Assembly: GCF_000819565.1 (NCBI RefSeq)
Contig: NZ_CP004393.1
Span: forward strand, 2,542,001-2,606,000
Origin: Celeribacter indicus
Lineage (GTDB): Bacteria > Pseudomonadota > Alphaproteobacteria > Rhodobacterales > Rhodobacteraceae
Direction: 5' to 3'
Length of the DNA: 64,000 nucleotides
Position numbers and translations under genes: made by a program
The notes under the pieces: model-generated
The model's database searches: none
Told to the model about the DNA's origin: nothing
The model's input: the letters and a program-made list of their open reading frames with translations, nothing else
Shown here: positions 17,864 to 26,751 of the stretch, one piece after another
Layout: each line of letters starts with the position of its first letter
Position numbering within the stretch: the first letter of the stretch is position 1

Positions 17864-19228
17864 TTACCAGCGGCGCTCGAAGCGGCGGCGCAGGACGACG
17901 GCGATGATGTTCATCGTCATCAGGAACACAAGCAGGATGATGATACCGCCCCAGGCGCGTTCGTAATAGGCCGGGTCGGCACGTTTTGCCCATTCGTAGA
18001 TCTGGGCCGGCATGGCGGAGTTCGGGGACAGAAAGCCCGCGCCGATGCTGTCGGGCATGTTGGAGGCGATGAAGCCGACCATGCCGATCAGCAGGAGCGG
18101 CGCGGTTTCCCCCAGCGCCTGTGCCAGGCCGATGATCGTGCCGGTGAGGATGCCGGGCATGGCGAGCGGCAGGACATGGTGGAACACCGACTGCATCCTC
18201 GAGGCGCCGACGCCGAGTGCGGCGTCGCGGATCGAGGGCGGCACGGCCTTAAGGCTCGCGCGGGTCGAGATGATGATCGTCGGGAGCGTCATCAGCGTGA
18301 GCACGAGACCGCCGACCAGCGGCGCCGACATCGGCAGATGGGCGAACTGGATGAAGACCGCGAGGCCGAGGATCCCGAAGACGATGGAGGGCACGGCGGC
18401 GAGGTTGGAGATATTGACCTCGATGAAGTCGGTGAACCTGTTCTGCGGCGCGAATTCCTCGAGATAAATCGAGCTCGCGACCCCGATCGGCAGGGCGAGC
18501 ACCAGCACGACGAGCATCATGAAGAGCGAGCCGACCATGGACACGCCGATGCCGGCCTGTTCGGGACGGCTTTCGGATGCATCCGCGCCGAAGATGAAAT
18601 CGGCGTTGAAGGCGGTCTGGAGCAGCCCGGCCTCGACCATCCGGTCGGCGAGGTCGAGATGTTCGGCATCGAGGTTGCGGTCCCGCGCAAGGCTCTCGCG
18701 CGACACGCGGCCCTTGAAATAGCCGTCGACGCGGGAGGCCGCGAGCATGCGGAACTCGACGGTCTGGCCGACGAGTTCCGGGTCGGCGAGCACCGTGTTG
18801 CGCACCTGCGCGGCGACGGAGGAGGACAGCAGCTTCTCGACGTCTCCCTCGTCCTCGAAGGGGATCGCGATCCCGTTGTCGCGCAGCGCGGTGACGAGCG
18901 CCTCGGTGACGAGCGGCTTGTAGCCGAAGGTCGTGACCCTGGCCAAGTCGGAGGGATCGCGGTTGCCGGTCTCGTCAAGCCGCGCGGCGTCGAGCGTCAC
19001 CGGAATGGTGACGAAGGTCTGCTTGAAGGCCGGAATGCCGTTGGTGACGATGGAATAGAGCAGCGCCACGAGAAACAGGAGCCCGACGGAGATGGCGGCA
19101 ACGCCATAGAGGCGGAACCGGGTCTCGGAGGCGTTGCGGCGCTTCGTGCGGGTGGTCTCGGTGTAGAGCGAGCTCTTGCGGGCGGCGGGAGTGCCGGGAC
19201 CGGCGGTGTCTGCGGTGAAATCGGTCAT
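17864..19228 (-). CDS. pstA: Phosphate ABC transporter permease PstA (long, DUF3333-type)
   Basis: A 454-residue inner-membrane permease, about 150 residues longer than E. coli PstA. The first membrane helix is at about residues 45-65, followed by a large extracytoplasmic insert to about residue 235 (the DUF3333 region), then the permease core with the EAA-type loop [21 protein letters not shown]. Long PstA forms of this kind are usual in alphaproteobacteria. The start overlaps the pstC stop by 1 nt and pstB follows after 11 nt. Confidence 0.93.
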   Translation of the reverse strand: MTDFTADTAGPGTPAARKSSLYTETTRTKRRNASETRFRLYGVAAISVGLLFLVALLYSIVTNGIPAFKQTFVTIPVTLDAARLDETGNRDPSDLARVTTFGYKPLVTEALVTALRDNGIAIPFEDEGDVEKLLSSSVAAQVRNTVLADPELVGQTVEFRMLAASRVDGYFKGRVSRESLARDRNLDAEHLDLADRMVEAGLLQTAFNADFIFGADASESRPEQAGIGVSMVGSLFMMLVVLVLALPIGVASSIYLEEFAPQNRFTDFIEVNISNLAAVPSIVFGILGLAVFIQFAHLPMSAPLVGGLVLTLMTLPTIIISTRASLKAVPPSIRDAALGVGASRMQSVFHHVLPLAMPGILTGTIIGLAQALGETAPLLLIGMVGFIASNMPDSIGAGFLSPNSAMPAQIYEWAKRADPAYYERAWGGIIILLVFLMTMNIIAVVLRRRFERRW

Positions 19229-20700
19229 CAGTCATACTGCTCCCGGTATTTGCGCACGATCACGAGCGCGACGATGTTGAGCCCCAGGGTGATGACGAAG
19301 AGCGTCATGCCGAGGGCGAAGGCGACGAGCGCTTCGGGCGAGGCGAAATCGGCGTCGCCGGTAAGCTGGGAGACGATCTTTGCCGTCACCGTGGTCATCG
19401 CCTCGAACGGGTTGAGCGACAGCCTGGCCGCGGCCCCTGCCCCGAGCACGACGATCATCGTCTCCCCGATGGCGCGCGAGGCGGCGAGCAGGATCGCGCC
19501 CACGATGCCGGGAAGGGCTGCGGGCATGACCACCTGTTTCACCGTCTCCGACCTGGTTGCGCCGAGGCCGAGGGAGCCGTCGCGCATCGCCTGCGGCACG
19601 GCGTTGATGATGTCGTCGGACAGCGACGAGACGAAGGGGATCAGCATCACCCCCATGACGAGCCCCGCGGTCGCCACGGCGGTGCCGCCGCGCATCCAGC
19701 CGACGCCGAGCATACCCCCCTGCCCGAAGACGGAGACGAGCAGCGGGCCGACGGTCAGCAGCGCGAAGAGGCCGTAGACGATGGTCGGGATGCCCGCGAG
19801 CACCTCGAGCAGGGGCTTCGCGACGGAGCGCACCTTCGGCCCGGCATATTCCGACAGGTAGATCGCGGCGAAGAGCCCGATCGGAACCGCCACCGCGAGC
19901 GCGATGAGCGAGATGTAGAAGGTACCCCAGAACAGCGGCACGATGCCGAGTTCGGAGCCGCCGCCGAAGGAGGGCGACCAGGTGGTGCCGAAGAAGAAGT
20001 CGGAGGCCGGATAGAGCTTGAAGAATTCGATCGTGTTGAAGATCAGCGACAACACGATCCCGACCGTTGTCAGGATCGCGATGGATGCCGCGGCAAGCAG
20101 AAGCGCGAGAACCACCTTCTCGACGGCGTTGCGGGCGCGGAAGTCCTTGTTCGTGCGCAGGACGGAGACCGCGAAACCGGCAATCGTGGCGGCGATCACC
20201 ACCACGCTCATCAAGAGAGAGCCGGTGGCCGACATCGCGCGGTAGCTCTGCGCGGCGCTCAGCACATAGGGCTGGACGTTGGAGCCGAGGGCGACGCCCA
20301 CCGCACCGAGGCGCGCGCGCACGTCGGTCAGCTCGGTGCGGATCGACCCGGCGGCCTCCGGCGTCAGCGCGCCGCGCTCGACGGCGAGGTCGAGCCCGTC
20401 GGCGACGCGGCGCACGTCCGACATCACGAGGCTGAGGGAGCCGTAGTCGGACAGGCCCTGTTCGGGGATCATCGCCGCGACGCGGCCCTGGATCACCAGC
20501 GGCTGTGCGATGAGCCAGACCGCGAGCAGCAGCAGGCCGGGGATCACGGTGGAGAGAAAGACGTTGGAGCCGTAATAGCTCGGCAGGGAATGAAGCAGGC
20601 GGATATCACCCTGCGCGGTGCGCATCGCGCGCTGGCGTCCGATGATAAATCCGGCGATGCCGATCACCAGGACGAGAACAAGCAGCCACAGTGCGGGCAT
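19228..20700 (-). CDS. pstC: Phosphate ABC transporter permease PstC (long form)
   Basis: A 490-residue permease with extra N-terminal membrane segments (about 1-20, 48-68 and 158-178) before the canonical core. The core carries AIYLSEYAGPKVRSVAKPLLEVLAGIP-type sequence and the coupling loop GATRSETVKQVVMPAALPGIVG. It pairs with the equally extended PstA. Its C-terminus ends at the overlap with pstA. The start lies 109 nt after the pstS stop, a gap that holds a small hairpin. Confidence 0.93.
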   Translation of the reverse strand: MPALWLLVLVLVIGIAGFIIGRQRAMRTAQGDIRLLHSLPSYYGSNVFLSTVIPGLLLLAVWLIAQPLVIQGRVAAMIPEQGLSDYGSLSLVMSDVRRVADGLDLAVERGALTPEAAGSIRTELTDVRARLGAVGVALGSNVQPYVLSAAQSYRAMSATGSLLMSVVVIAATIAGFAVSVLRTNKDFRARNAVEKVVLALLLAAASIAILTTVGIVLSLIFNTIEFFKLYPASDFFFGTTWSPSFGGGSELGIVPLFWGTFYISLIALAVAVPIGLFAAIYLSEYAGPKVRSVAKPLLEVLAGIPTIVYGLFALLTVGPLLVSVFGQGGMLGVGWMRGGTAVATAGLVMGVMLIPFVSSLSDDIINAVPQAMRDGSLGLGATRSETVKQVVMPAALPGIVGAILLAASRAIGETMIVVLGAGAAARLSLNPFEAMTTVTAKIVSQLTGDADFASPEALVAFALGMTLFVITLGLNIVALVIVRKYREQYD

Positions 20701-20809
20701 GGGGCGCTCCCTTTGGGGTTGCGGCGGGCCACCCAGCCCACCGGGAGGAAAGCGGCGCGGAAAACCGGAATTTCCACGCCGCCCCGATCGCGACAGAAGG
20801 CTGTCGGCC

Positions 20810-21841
20810 TCAGTTCATGGTCTGCTCGGAGGCCACGGCTTCCTGGGTCGCCGCCAGTTCCGGGTCGGCCACGAGGCCGTATTCGGAGAGCGGGCCGTTC
20901 GCGCCGGCCATGTCGTCGGAGACGAAGAATTCGGCATATTCCTTGAGGCCGGGGATCACGCCGATATGGGCTTTCTTCACGTAGAAGTAGAGCGGACGGG
21001 AAACCGGGTAATCGCCGGAGGCGATGGTCTCGGTGGTCGGCTCGATGCCGGACATGGTCGCGACCTTCAGCTTGTCGGTGTTGTTCTCGTAGAAGGCGAG
21101 GCCGAACACGCCGACGCCGTTCGCATTGGAGTCGATGCGCGCGAGCGTCTCGGTATAGTCGCCGTCGATGTCGACGGACTTGCCGTCGGTGCGCACGGAC
21201 ATGCACTCGCCCTCGGCGTCCTCCTCGGACATGCCGGAGGCAACCATCGCCTCGAGCGCGCCGGAGGCTTCGCAGCCGGCGAGGAGCACCTTCTCCTCGA
21301 AGACTTCACGGGTGCCGTGCTTCGTGCCGGGGATGAAGGCAACGATGCCCTCGGCCGGCAGCTCGGGGTTGAAATCGGCCCACTGGTTGTGCGGGTTGGC
21401 GACGAGCTCGCCGTCGACGACGACCTGCTCGGCCAGCGCGTTGTAGATGTCGGCCGGTTCGAAGGCGGTGAATTCCGGGCCGTTCAGTTGCGAGGCGAAG
21501 ACGATGCCGTCATAGCCGATGCGCACTTCCATGATGTCGGTCACGCCGTTGGCGGCGCAGGCTTCGACTTCGGAGGACTTGATCGCGCGGGAGGCGTTCG
21601 CGATGTCGATCGTGTTCTCGCCGACGCCTTCGCAGAAGCGCTTGAGGCCCGCGGAGGAGCCGCCGGATTCCACGACCGGGGTCGGGAAGTCGAAGTTTTC
21701 GCCAAAGGCTTCGGCGACGATCGAGGCATAGGGCAGAACGGTCGAAGAGCCGGCGACCTGAACCTGGTCACGGGCGGCGGCAGCGGTGGCCGACACGGCA
21801 GCGATCGCGATCGCCGAGGCGGAGAGTTTCACAAAGGACAT
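20810..21841 (-). CDS. pstS: Periplasmic phosphate-binding protein
   Basis: A 343-residue binding protein with a cleavable signal peptide (about 22 residues, ending in an Ala-rich stretch before RDQVQVAG). The phosphate-site segments QVAGSSTVLPY, ESGGSSAGLKRFCEGVGE and the later LSEYGLVAD are present. Two ATGs occur in tandem; the second (21841) has the better distance (6 nt) from AGGAG. After the stop a GACAG/CTGTC hairpin at 20791-20804 probably protects the abundant pstS mRNA from the downstream permease part. A Pho box lies upstream. Confidence 0.94.
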   Translation of the reverse strand: MSFVKLSASAIAIAAVSATAAAARDQVQVAGSSTVLPYASIVAEAFGENFDFPTPVVESGGSSAGLKRFCEGVGENTIDIANASRAIKSSEVEACAANGVTDIMEVRIGYDGIVFASQLNGPEFTAFEPADIYNALAEQVVVDGELVANPHNQWADFNPELPAEGIVAFIPGTKHGTREVFEEKVLLAGCEASGALEAMVASGMSEEDAEGECMSVRTDGKSVDIDGDYTETLARIDSNANGVGVFGLAFYENNTDKLKVATMSGIEPTTETIASGDYPVSRPLYFYVKKAHIGVIPGLKEYAEFFVSDDMAGANGPLSEYGLVADPELAATQEAVASEQTMN

Positions 21842-21924
21842 CATATGCTCCTGAAGTTTGCTTCATGTCCGAGAGCAGCAGCGCTCCCTCGAGGGGCGGT
21901 TTAGGCGTCTGACGCAATGCTTTT

Positions 21925-21953
21925 GTGAATGTAATGTAACAGTTTCATGACGC
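21925..21953 (-). promoter_or_regulatory. Three-unit Pho box upstream of pstS
   Basis: Reading the reverse strand, GCGTCAT, CTGTTAC and CATTCAC occur with an exact 11-nt period (7-mers separated by GAAA and ATTA). The established PhoB site is a tandem of CTGTCAT-like 7-mers with 4-nt A/T spacers. It ends about 84 nt before the pstS start. Confidence 0.75.
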
Positions 21954-22058
21954 CATCCGCCGATTTTCTAGACATCTTTGGAAGTTGGCGGCGAAAATTG
22001 GCGCTCCCGCCGCCCTGCCCGCGGGTTTTGTGACAGTGCGTTAACCGTGCTGCGCCCG

Positions 22059-23126
22059 TCATTCGTAGGGCAGGATCACCGAAAAGCAACTGCCCTGCCC
22101 CGGATGGCTTTCGATCCGCAGCCGCCCGCGATGGCGGTTCAGGATGTGCTTCACGATGGCAAGGCCGAGGCCCGTGCCGCCCATTTCCCGCGACCGGTGC
22201 GAATCGACGCGGTAGAACCGTTCCGTCAGGCGCGGGATGTGCCGCGTCGCGATCCCCTCGCCCTGGTCGGAGATATCGACTCGCACCCCGGCACCGCGCA
22301 TCGTCGGCTCTACGGAATGGGAGGTCACGCAGATATGCACCTCCTTGCCACGCCCGCCGTACTTGATCGCGTTTTCGATGAGATTGGTGAAAACCTGGGT
22401 GAGCTGGTCGAAATCGCCCGGCACCTCCTCGACCCCCTCGGCGCCCTCGACGATGAGCCGCACTTCGGCATCGCGCGCGAGCGGTTGCAGGCTGAGGCTC
22501 ACGGAGCGGATCAGCGCGCAGATATCGACCCGGTCGGTCGGACGCACCCGCCGCTCCGCCTCCACCCGGCTGAGCGACAGCAGATCGCCCACGATGCGGT
22601 TCATCCGCTTCGCCTCGCGATCCATGATCTCGAGAAAGCGCTTGCGCGCCGCCGCGTCCTCCGACGCGGGGCCCAGCAGAGTCTCGATGAAGCCGAGCAC
22701 CGCGGTCAGCGGCGTGCGCAACTCATGGCTCACATTGGCGACGAAATCGCGCCGCATCTGCCCGGCCTCCTGCACCTCCGTCTTGTCCTCGAAGGCGACG
22801 GTGACACAGGAGAAGCCCGGCACGCGAACCGAGCGGATGGCGACGTCATAGACGAGTTCGCGCTGGTTCTGGGTGATGCGATAGGTCGCTTCGGCGGGTT
22901 CGGAGAGGCGCAGCACGTTCTCGATGGCATCGAGCAGCATCGGCTGGCGCAGCACGGTGATGTAATGGCGTCCGGCCATCGTCTCTCCGAACAGCGCGCG
23001 GGCGGGGGCGTTGGCGGCGATGATGCGCTCGTCGGCGCCCACGACCACGACAGGCAGGGGCATCGCGGCCGCCAGCTCCGCGATCAGGTCCTCGCCGAGG
23101 ACGAATGGTTTGGTCTCGCTGCGCAT
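22059..23126 (-). CDS. phoR: Phosphate regulon sensor histidine kinase PhoR
   Basis: A 355-residue kinase. Residues about 15-110 form a PAS domain, the HisKA motif VSHELRTPL places the phospho-acceptor at His134, and the ATPase domain shows NLIENAIKYGG, the G1 box DISDQGEGI and GGTGLGLAIVKHIL. No transmembrane helix is visible, unlike enteric PhoR, so it may reach PstSCAB/PhoU as a soluble or peripheral protein. GGAGAGG precedes the ATG at 23126. It lies upstream of pstS in the same direction, separated by the Pho-box region. Confidence 0.92.
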   Translation of the reverse strand: MRSETKPFVLGEDLIAELAAAMPLPVVVVGADERIIAANAPARALFGETMAGRHYITVLRQPMLLDAIENVLRLSEPAEATYRITQNQRELVYDVAIRSVRVPGFSCVTVAFEDKTEVQEAGQMRRDFVANVSHELRTPLTAVLGFIETLLGPASEDAAARKRFLEIMDREAKRMNRIVGDLLSLSRVEAERRVRPTDRVDICALIRSVSLSLQPLARDAEVRLIVEGAEGVEEVPGDFDQLTQVFTNLIENAIKYGGRGKEVHICVTSHSVEPTMRGAGVRVDISDQGEGIATRHIPRLTERFYRVDSHRSREMGGTGLGLAIVKHILNRHRGRLRIESHPGQGSCFSVILPYE

Positions 23127-23313
23127 CGTCCTCTCCGATATGCCGCCGGGTCTAGGCGGAAAAAGTGACTTCTTCGTGACAATGTCATCGGACAAACGTC
23201 TGAAACACGCAACATTTTGCGCAGTATCGTTGCATTTTGCAAAAAATTGCAAATCAGGAAAAAACTTTGTTGCGTTCGTCCGTCTTTCTCCGTTTGTATC
23301 GTATCCAAGGCAC

Positions 23314-23772
23314 ATGCACAGCACAGGATGCGCAGGTCCCATGGGGAGCATCAGGCAGAACGGCTTCGGCGCAATCGTCGCCCTGCGCCAGGCGCGGGAC
23401 CAGTCCGGCGAGGGCATGGTCCTCGTGGTGGGCGAACCTCAGCGCATGCATGTGTTGCGGCGGCATTTTCCCGGACGCAGCGGCATGTTTTTCATCGAGT
23501 TCCAGGACCTGACGCCGGAAGCCTTCGCGGCGCTGCAACCGGCCTGCGTCGTCTCGCAGGTGATGTCGGCGGAGTTCGACTGTCTCGATCTCGGCGCCTT
23601 TCTCGACGGCCTGTCCTATCGCGGCGCCTTTCGCGTCCTCGCGCAGGACCTGCCGCGGCCGGAGATCGTGCGCCAGGAAGCGCGGGCGCGCTTTCCGCGA
23701 CTCAACTTCGACGTGATCGAGACCGGCGCGGAGCGCCCCGCCTCCCCGCGCCCCCGTGTGCCGCTGCACTGA
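23314..23772 (+). CDS. Conserved-looking hypothetical protein divergent from phoR
   Basis: A 152-residue reading frame with normal GC-rich codon use. No family is recognised. Alternating hydrophobic and polar stretches (for example GMVLVVGE, then GMFFIEFQDL, then GAFRVLAQDLPRPEIV) suggest a small alpha/beta fold, perhaps receiver-like but without a clear phospho-acceptor. Starts at 23314 or 23341 are possible. It is divergent from phoR, so a shared AT-rich promoter region (23150-23290) serves both; a role near the phosphate response is only a guess. Confidence 0.6.
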   Translation: MHSTGCAGPMGSIRQNGFGAIVALRQARDQSGEGMVLVVGEPQRMHVLRRHFPGRSGMFFIEFQDLTPEAFAALQPACVVSQVMSAEFDCLDLGAFLDGLSYRGAFRVLAQDLPRPEIVRQEARARFPRLNFDVIETGAERPASPRPRVPLH

Positions 23773-23782
23773 CTGCCGCGGC

Positions 23783-24313
23783 TCAGCCGACGGGGGTGAG
23801 GCTGTCGCGAAAGCGCCGCGCCTTGTCCTGATAATGATGCGCGGAGGCCCGCAGGCGCGCGATCTGTTCCGGATCGAGCGCGCGCACCACCCGCGCCGGC
23901 GCCCCCACCACGAGCGAACCGTCGGGGATCTCCTTGCCCTCGGTGACGAGCGCCCCCGCGCCGATCAGGCAGTTGTCGCCGATGATCGCCCCGTTCAGCA
24001 CCGTGGCCCCCATGCCGATGAGGCTGTTGGTCCCGATGGTGCAGCCGTGGAGCATCGCCTTGTGGCCGATCGTGCAGCCCGCGCCGATCGTCAGCGGAAA
24101 GCCCATGTCGGTGTGAAAGACGCAGTTCTCCTGCACATTCGTCCCCGCGCCGACGTGGATCGCCTCGTTGTCGCCGCGGAGCGTCGCTCCGAACCAGACG
24201 CTCGCGCCCTCCTCCAGAACGACCTTGCCGATCACATTGGCGTCCGGCGCGATCCAGACATCGCCATTCTCCGGCAGCACCGGCGCGTGATCCTCGAAGC
24301 TGTAGAGTGTCAT
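23783..24313 (-). CDS. Gamma-carbonic anhydrase family protein
   Basis: A 176-residue left-handed beta-helix protein built from hexapeptide repeats ([19 protein letters not shown] and following). The three metal-ligand histidines of the family are in place (His67, His84, His89). The family includes gamma-type carbonic anhydrases and PaaY/YrdA-like proteins of uncertain activity. A C-terminal helix (about 145-175) packs on the trimer. Its ATG overlaps the gmk stop by 4 nt. Confidence 0.9.
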   Translation of the reverse strand: MTLYSFEDHAPVLPENGDVWIAPDANVIGKVVLEEGASVWFGATLRGDNEAIHVGAGTNVQENCVFHTDMGFPLTIGAGCTIGHKAMLHGCTIGTNSLIGMGATVLNGAIIGDNCLIGAGALVTEGKEIPDGSLVVGAPARVVRALDPEQIARLRASAHHYQDKARRFRDSLTPVG

Positions 24314-24993
24314 CCCTCGATCTCCTCGAATTCGGCCTGCAACCTGCGCACGAAGCCGGTCAGTCCCGGCTGCTGCGCACGTTTGAGGCGTTCCGCCGAC
24401 ACGATGGTCGTCAGGCGCTCGAATGTCACGTCGAGATCGTCATTGACGAGGACGTAATGGTAGCTGTCCCAGTGGCTGATCTCGTCCCAGCTCTTCTCCA
24501 TGCGCTTGGCGATCACCTCGGCGGCGTCCTGCCCGCGCGTCTCCAGCCGGCGGCGCAGTTCGCGGATCGACGGCGGCAGGACGAAGATCGACAGGACATG
24601 CTCGCTCAACACGGAATTGGCGATCTGCTGTGCGCCCTGCCAGTCCACGTCGAAGAGCACGTCGCGCCCGGCCTCGATCGCCGCGCGCACGGGGCCGACG
24701 GGCGAGCCGTAGAAATTGCCGAAGACATGGGCGTGTTCGAGCATCTCGCCTTCCGCCACCATATGCTTGAAGCCCGGCTCGTCGACGAAGTGATAATCCA
24801 CGCCATCCTGCTCGCCCGCGCGGGGCGCACGCGTCGTGGCCGAGACGGAAAACCGCAGCGTCTCGTCCCAGCCCATGAGGCGACGGGCAAGCGTGGATTT
24901 TCCCGCCCCGGAGGGGGAGGAAAGGATGATGAGAAGGCCGCGTCGCGTGTCGTTCGCGACGGCGGCCGGGGCTGCTGCCGGGACTGCTGCCAT
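24310..24993 (-). CDS. gmk: Guanylate kinase
   Basis: A 227-residue kinase converting GMP to GDP. The P-loop [14 protein letters not shown] is at about residues 26-39, the GMP-binding part includes [21 protein letters not shown], and [10 protein letters not shown] is the conserved substrate/lid segment. A short Ala-rich N-terminal extension (about 15 residues) precedes the fold. It is followed by, and overlaps, the gamma-carbonic anhydrase gene. Confidence 0.95.
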   Translation of the reverse strand: MAAVPAAAPAAVANDTRRGLLIILSSPSGAGKSTLARRLMGWDETLRFSVSATTRAPRAGEQDGVDYHFVDEPGFKHMVAEGEMLEHAHVFGNFYGSPVGPVRAAIEAGRDVLFDVDWQGAQQIANSVLSEHVLSIFVLPPSIRELRRRLETRGQDAAEVIAKRMEKSWDEISHWDSYHYVLVNDDLDVTFERLTTIVSAERLKRAQQPGLTGFVRRLQAEFEEIEG

Positions 24994-25458
24994 GTGCCGC
25001 TCCGTGATGGGCCCGACGGCGGGCCGTGTGTCGTTCGGCGCTTCTATACCGTCCCCCCGCGCGCTTGGCTACCGCGGAGGCCTCGCGCGTCCGGCGCGCC
25101 TGCGGTGCTGCGGGAGAGATCCGCAGGCCCTGCCCCGCCAGCGGGCCCGGACCGTAACGGCGGGGGATCAACGGGGCTTTCCGGCGCGCGCTGGTGTGGC
25201 CCTGCTGTCGCCGTCCGGCCCTGCTGCCGAAATTTTTCGCGCGGGGCGACGGATATTAACCATTTGTTAGGAAATTCCACCAAATCAGCCAATCTCGTGG
25301 CATAGTCGGAGCAGACCGGCACCTCTCCGCCGGCCTCCGTGACCGGGATTCGGTCGGACGCCGGGGCCGGCCCCGCCCCGGAGCGACGCACGGGCCCCGA
25401 GACCGTCGCGATGACGACCTCGGGACACAGGGACATGGCGTGAACTACAGGTGAAGAG
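24994..25458. other. Intergenic region with a CtrA-like site
   Basis: No convincing gene in 465 nt; reading frames here are long only because of GC bias. The one clear signal is TTAACCATTTGTTAG at 25256-25270 in an AT-rich patch. Confidence 0.45.
25256..25270 (+). promoter_or_regulatory. CtrA-like binding site
   Basis: TTAA-N7-TTAG matches the CtrA consensus TTAA-N7-TTAA with one mismatch and contains the extended half-site TTAACCAT. It lies about 190 nt upstream of the PAS protein gene. Confidence 0.5.
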
Positions 25459-26178
25459 ATGAAGATCGAATATGTCAGCGGCTCCAACGTCATTTCACTC
25501 ATGCCGCGCCGGACCGGGCTGAGCTTTCCCGCGCTCCGGACGGTGGAGGCCTACTGGGACGGACTGCGCAACGGCCGGCCGGTGCCCGCCCGCTCGGACA
25601 TCGACCCGCGCGGCATGCAGTCCGCCCTCGAATATGCCTTCATCCTGGAACGCATCGCCCCCGGCGTCGCGCGGTTCCGCCTTGCCGGCATGCATCTCAC
25701 CGACCTGATGGGAATGGAGGTCCGGGGCATGCCGCTCACCGCGATGTTCGTGCCGGAGGCGCGTGCGAAGATCTCCAAGGCGCTCGAGGCGACCTTCGAC
25801 ACGCCGCAGGTCACGGTCGTCACCCTCAAGGCCGAACGCGGCGTCGGGCGTGGCGCGATGGAGGCGCAGCTTCTCCTCTGCCCGCTGAAATCCGATCTCG
25901 GCGACGTCAACCGCGTGCTGGGCTGTCTCCAGTCGCGGGGCGAGATCGGCCGCCAGCCGCGCCGCTTCGACGTGGTGGACAGCTCCGCGCGGCCGCTGTT
26001 GCTCGATCCCGGCGACGGCAAGGCGCAGGAGCCCACCATCGGCGGCGGGATGCCCCAGCCCGGCTTCGCCGAGGCACCACGCGGCTATGAGGAGAGCCCG
26101 ACCGGAGCCGATCCGGAGGCCTTGCCGCGCCCGACGGGCGGAAAGCCGAGCCTGAGGCTCATCGACACCGAGGAGTGA
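25459..26178 (+). CDS. PAS-domain protein (PAS_5/DUF1457 type)
   Basis: A 239-residue soluble protein with a single N-terminal PAS_5-type domain (about residues 20-150; segments AYWDGLRNGRPVPARSDIDP, FILERIAPGVARFRLAGMHL and GMPLTAMFVPEAR). The rest, about residues 165-239, is a low-complexity Pro/Gly-rich tail with no domain. No output domain is attached. Single-domain PAS proteins of this type (for example MopJ of Caulobacter) act in the alphaproteobacterial cell-cycle network; the CtrA-like site upstream makes a similar role worth testing, but the assignment here is inference. Confidence 0.8.
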   Translation: MKIEYVSGSNVISLMPRRTGLSFPALRTVEAYWDGLRNGRPVPARSDIDPRGMQSALEYAFILERIAPGVARFRLAGMHLTDLMGMEVRGMPLTAMFVPEARAKISKALEATFDTPQVTVVTLKAERGVGRGAMEAQLLLCPLKSDLGDVNRVLGCLQSRGEIGRQPRRFDVVDSSARPLLLDPGDGKAQEPTIGGGMPQPGFAEAPRGYEESPTGADPEALPRPTGGKPSLRLIDTEE

Positions 26179-26273
26179 TCCCGCGCGGGGGTCTTCCGCA
26201 TGGCAAGCGGCGGTCGCGGCTTTCCTTTCGGCCATGTGCGTGTTTTCCTGCGCCGACAGATGCAGGAGCTCCG

Positions 26274-26681
26274 ATGACCGTCACTCTCGCCACCGAACCC
26301 GACCTTTCCGCAGGGGAATTCGTCGCCCTGCTCGAGGCCTCTACCCTGGCCGAGCGCCGCCCCGTCGGCGATCCCGACCGGATTGCGGCGATGCTGGCGG
26401 GCGCCGACCTGATCGTGACCGCGCGCGACGGAACGAGGCGGCTCGTCGGCGTGGCCCGGTCGGTGACGGATTTCGCCTATTGCCTCTACTGTTCGGAACT
26501 CGCCGTCGCCGCGGACCGGCAGGGAGAGGGGCTGGGCAAGGCCCTGCTCGCGGAAACGGTCCGGGTCACGCCGCGGGTGAAGACCCATCTCCTGATCGCC
26601 GCGCCGAAGGCAGTGGGCTTCTACGAGCGCGCCGGCTATCTCCGGACGGGCGACTGTTTCATCTTCCATCGCGGCGCATGA
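26274..26681 (+). CDS. GNAT family N-acetyltransferase
   Basis: A 135-residue acetyltransferase. The acetyl-CoA motif is recognisable as LAVAADRQGEGLGKALLAE at about residues 82-100, and the C-terminal KAVGFYERAGYLRTGDCFIF is the usual beta-strand end. The substrate is not evident. AGGAG lies before the ATG at 26274. A hairpin follows the stop. Confidence 0.85.
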   Translation: MTVTLATEPDLSAGEFVALLEASTLAERRPVGDPDRIAAMLAGADLIVTARDGTRRLVGVARSVTDFAYCLYCSELAVAADRQGEGLGKALLAETVRVTPRVKTHLLIAAPKAVGFYERAGYLRTGDCFIFHRGA

Positions 26682-26683
26682 GA

Positions 26684-26706
26684 AAGCCGGGCGCATGGCC
26701 CGGCTT
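26684..26706. terminator. Hairpin between convergent GNAT and DAHP synthase genes
   Basis: AAGCCGGGC (26684-26692) pairs with GCCCGGCTT (26698-26706) around GCATG. The T-runs are short on both strands, so it is a weak bidirectional terminator candidate. Confidence 0.55.
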
Positions 26707-26751
26707 CCGATGGCTCCCCGATGCGGTCCCGCCGCCCGGAACCGGCCCGCC

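Noticed and set aside
25044-25502. Reverse-strand frame before the PAS protein gene
   Set aside because: It runs across the CtrA-like site and the start region of the PAS gene, is Pro/Arg-rich, and shows no family or ribosome-binding site.
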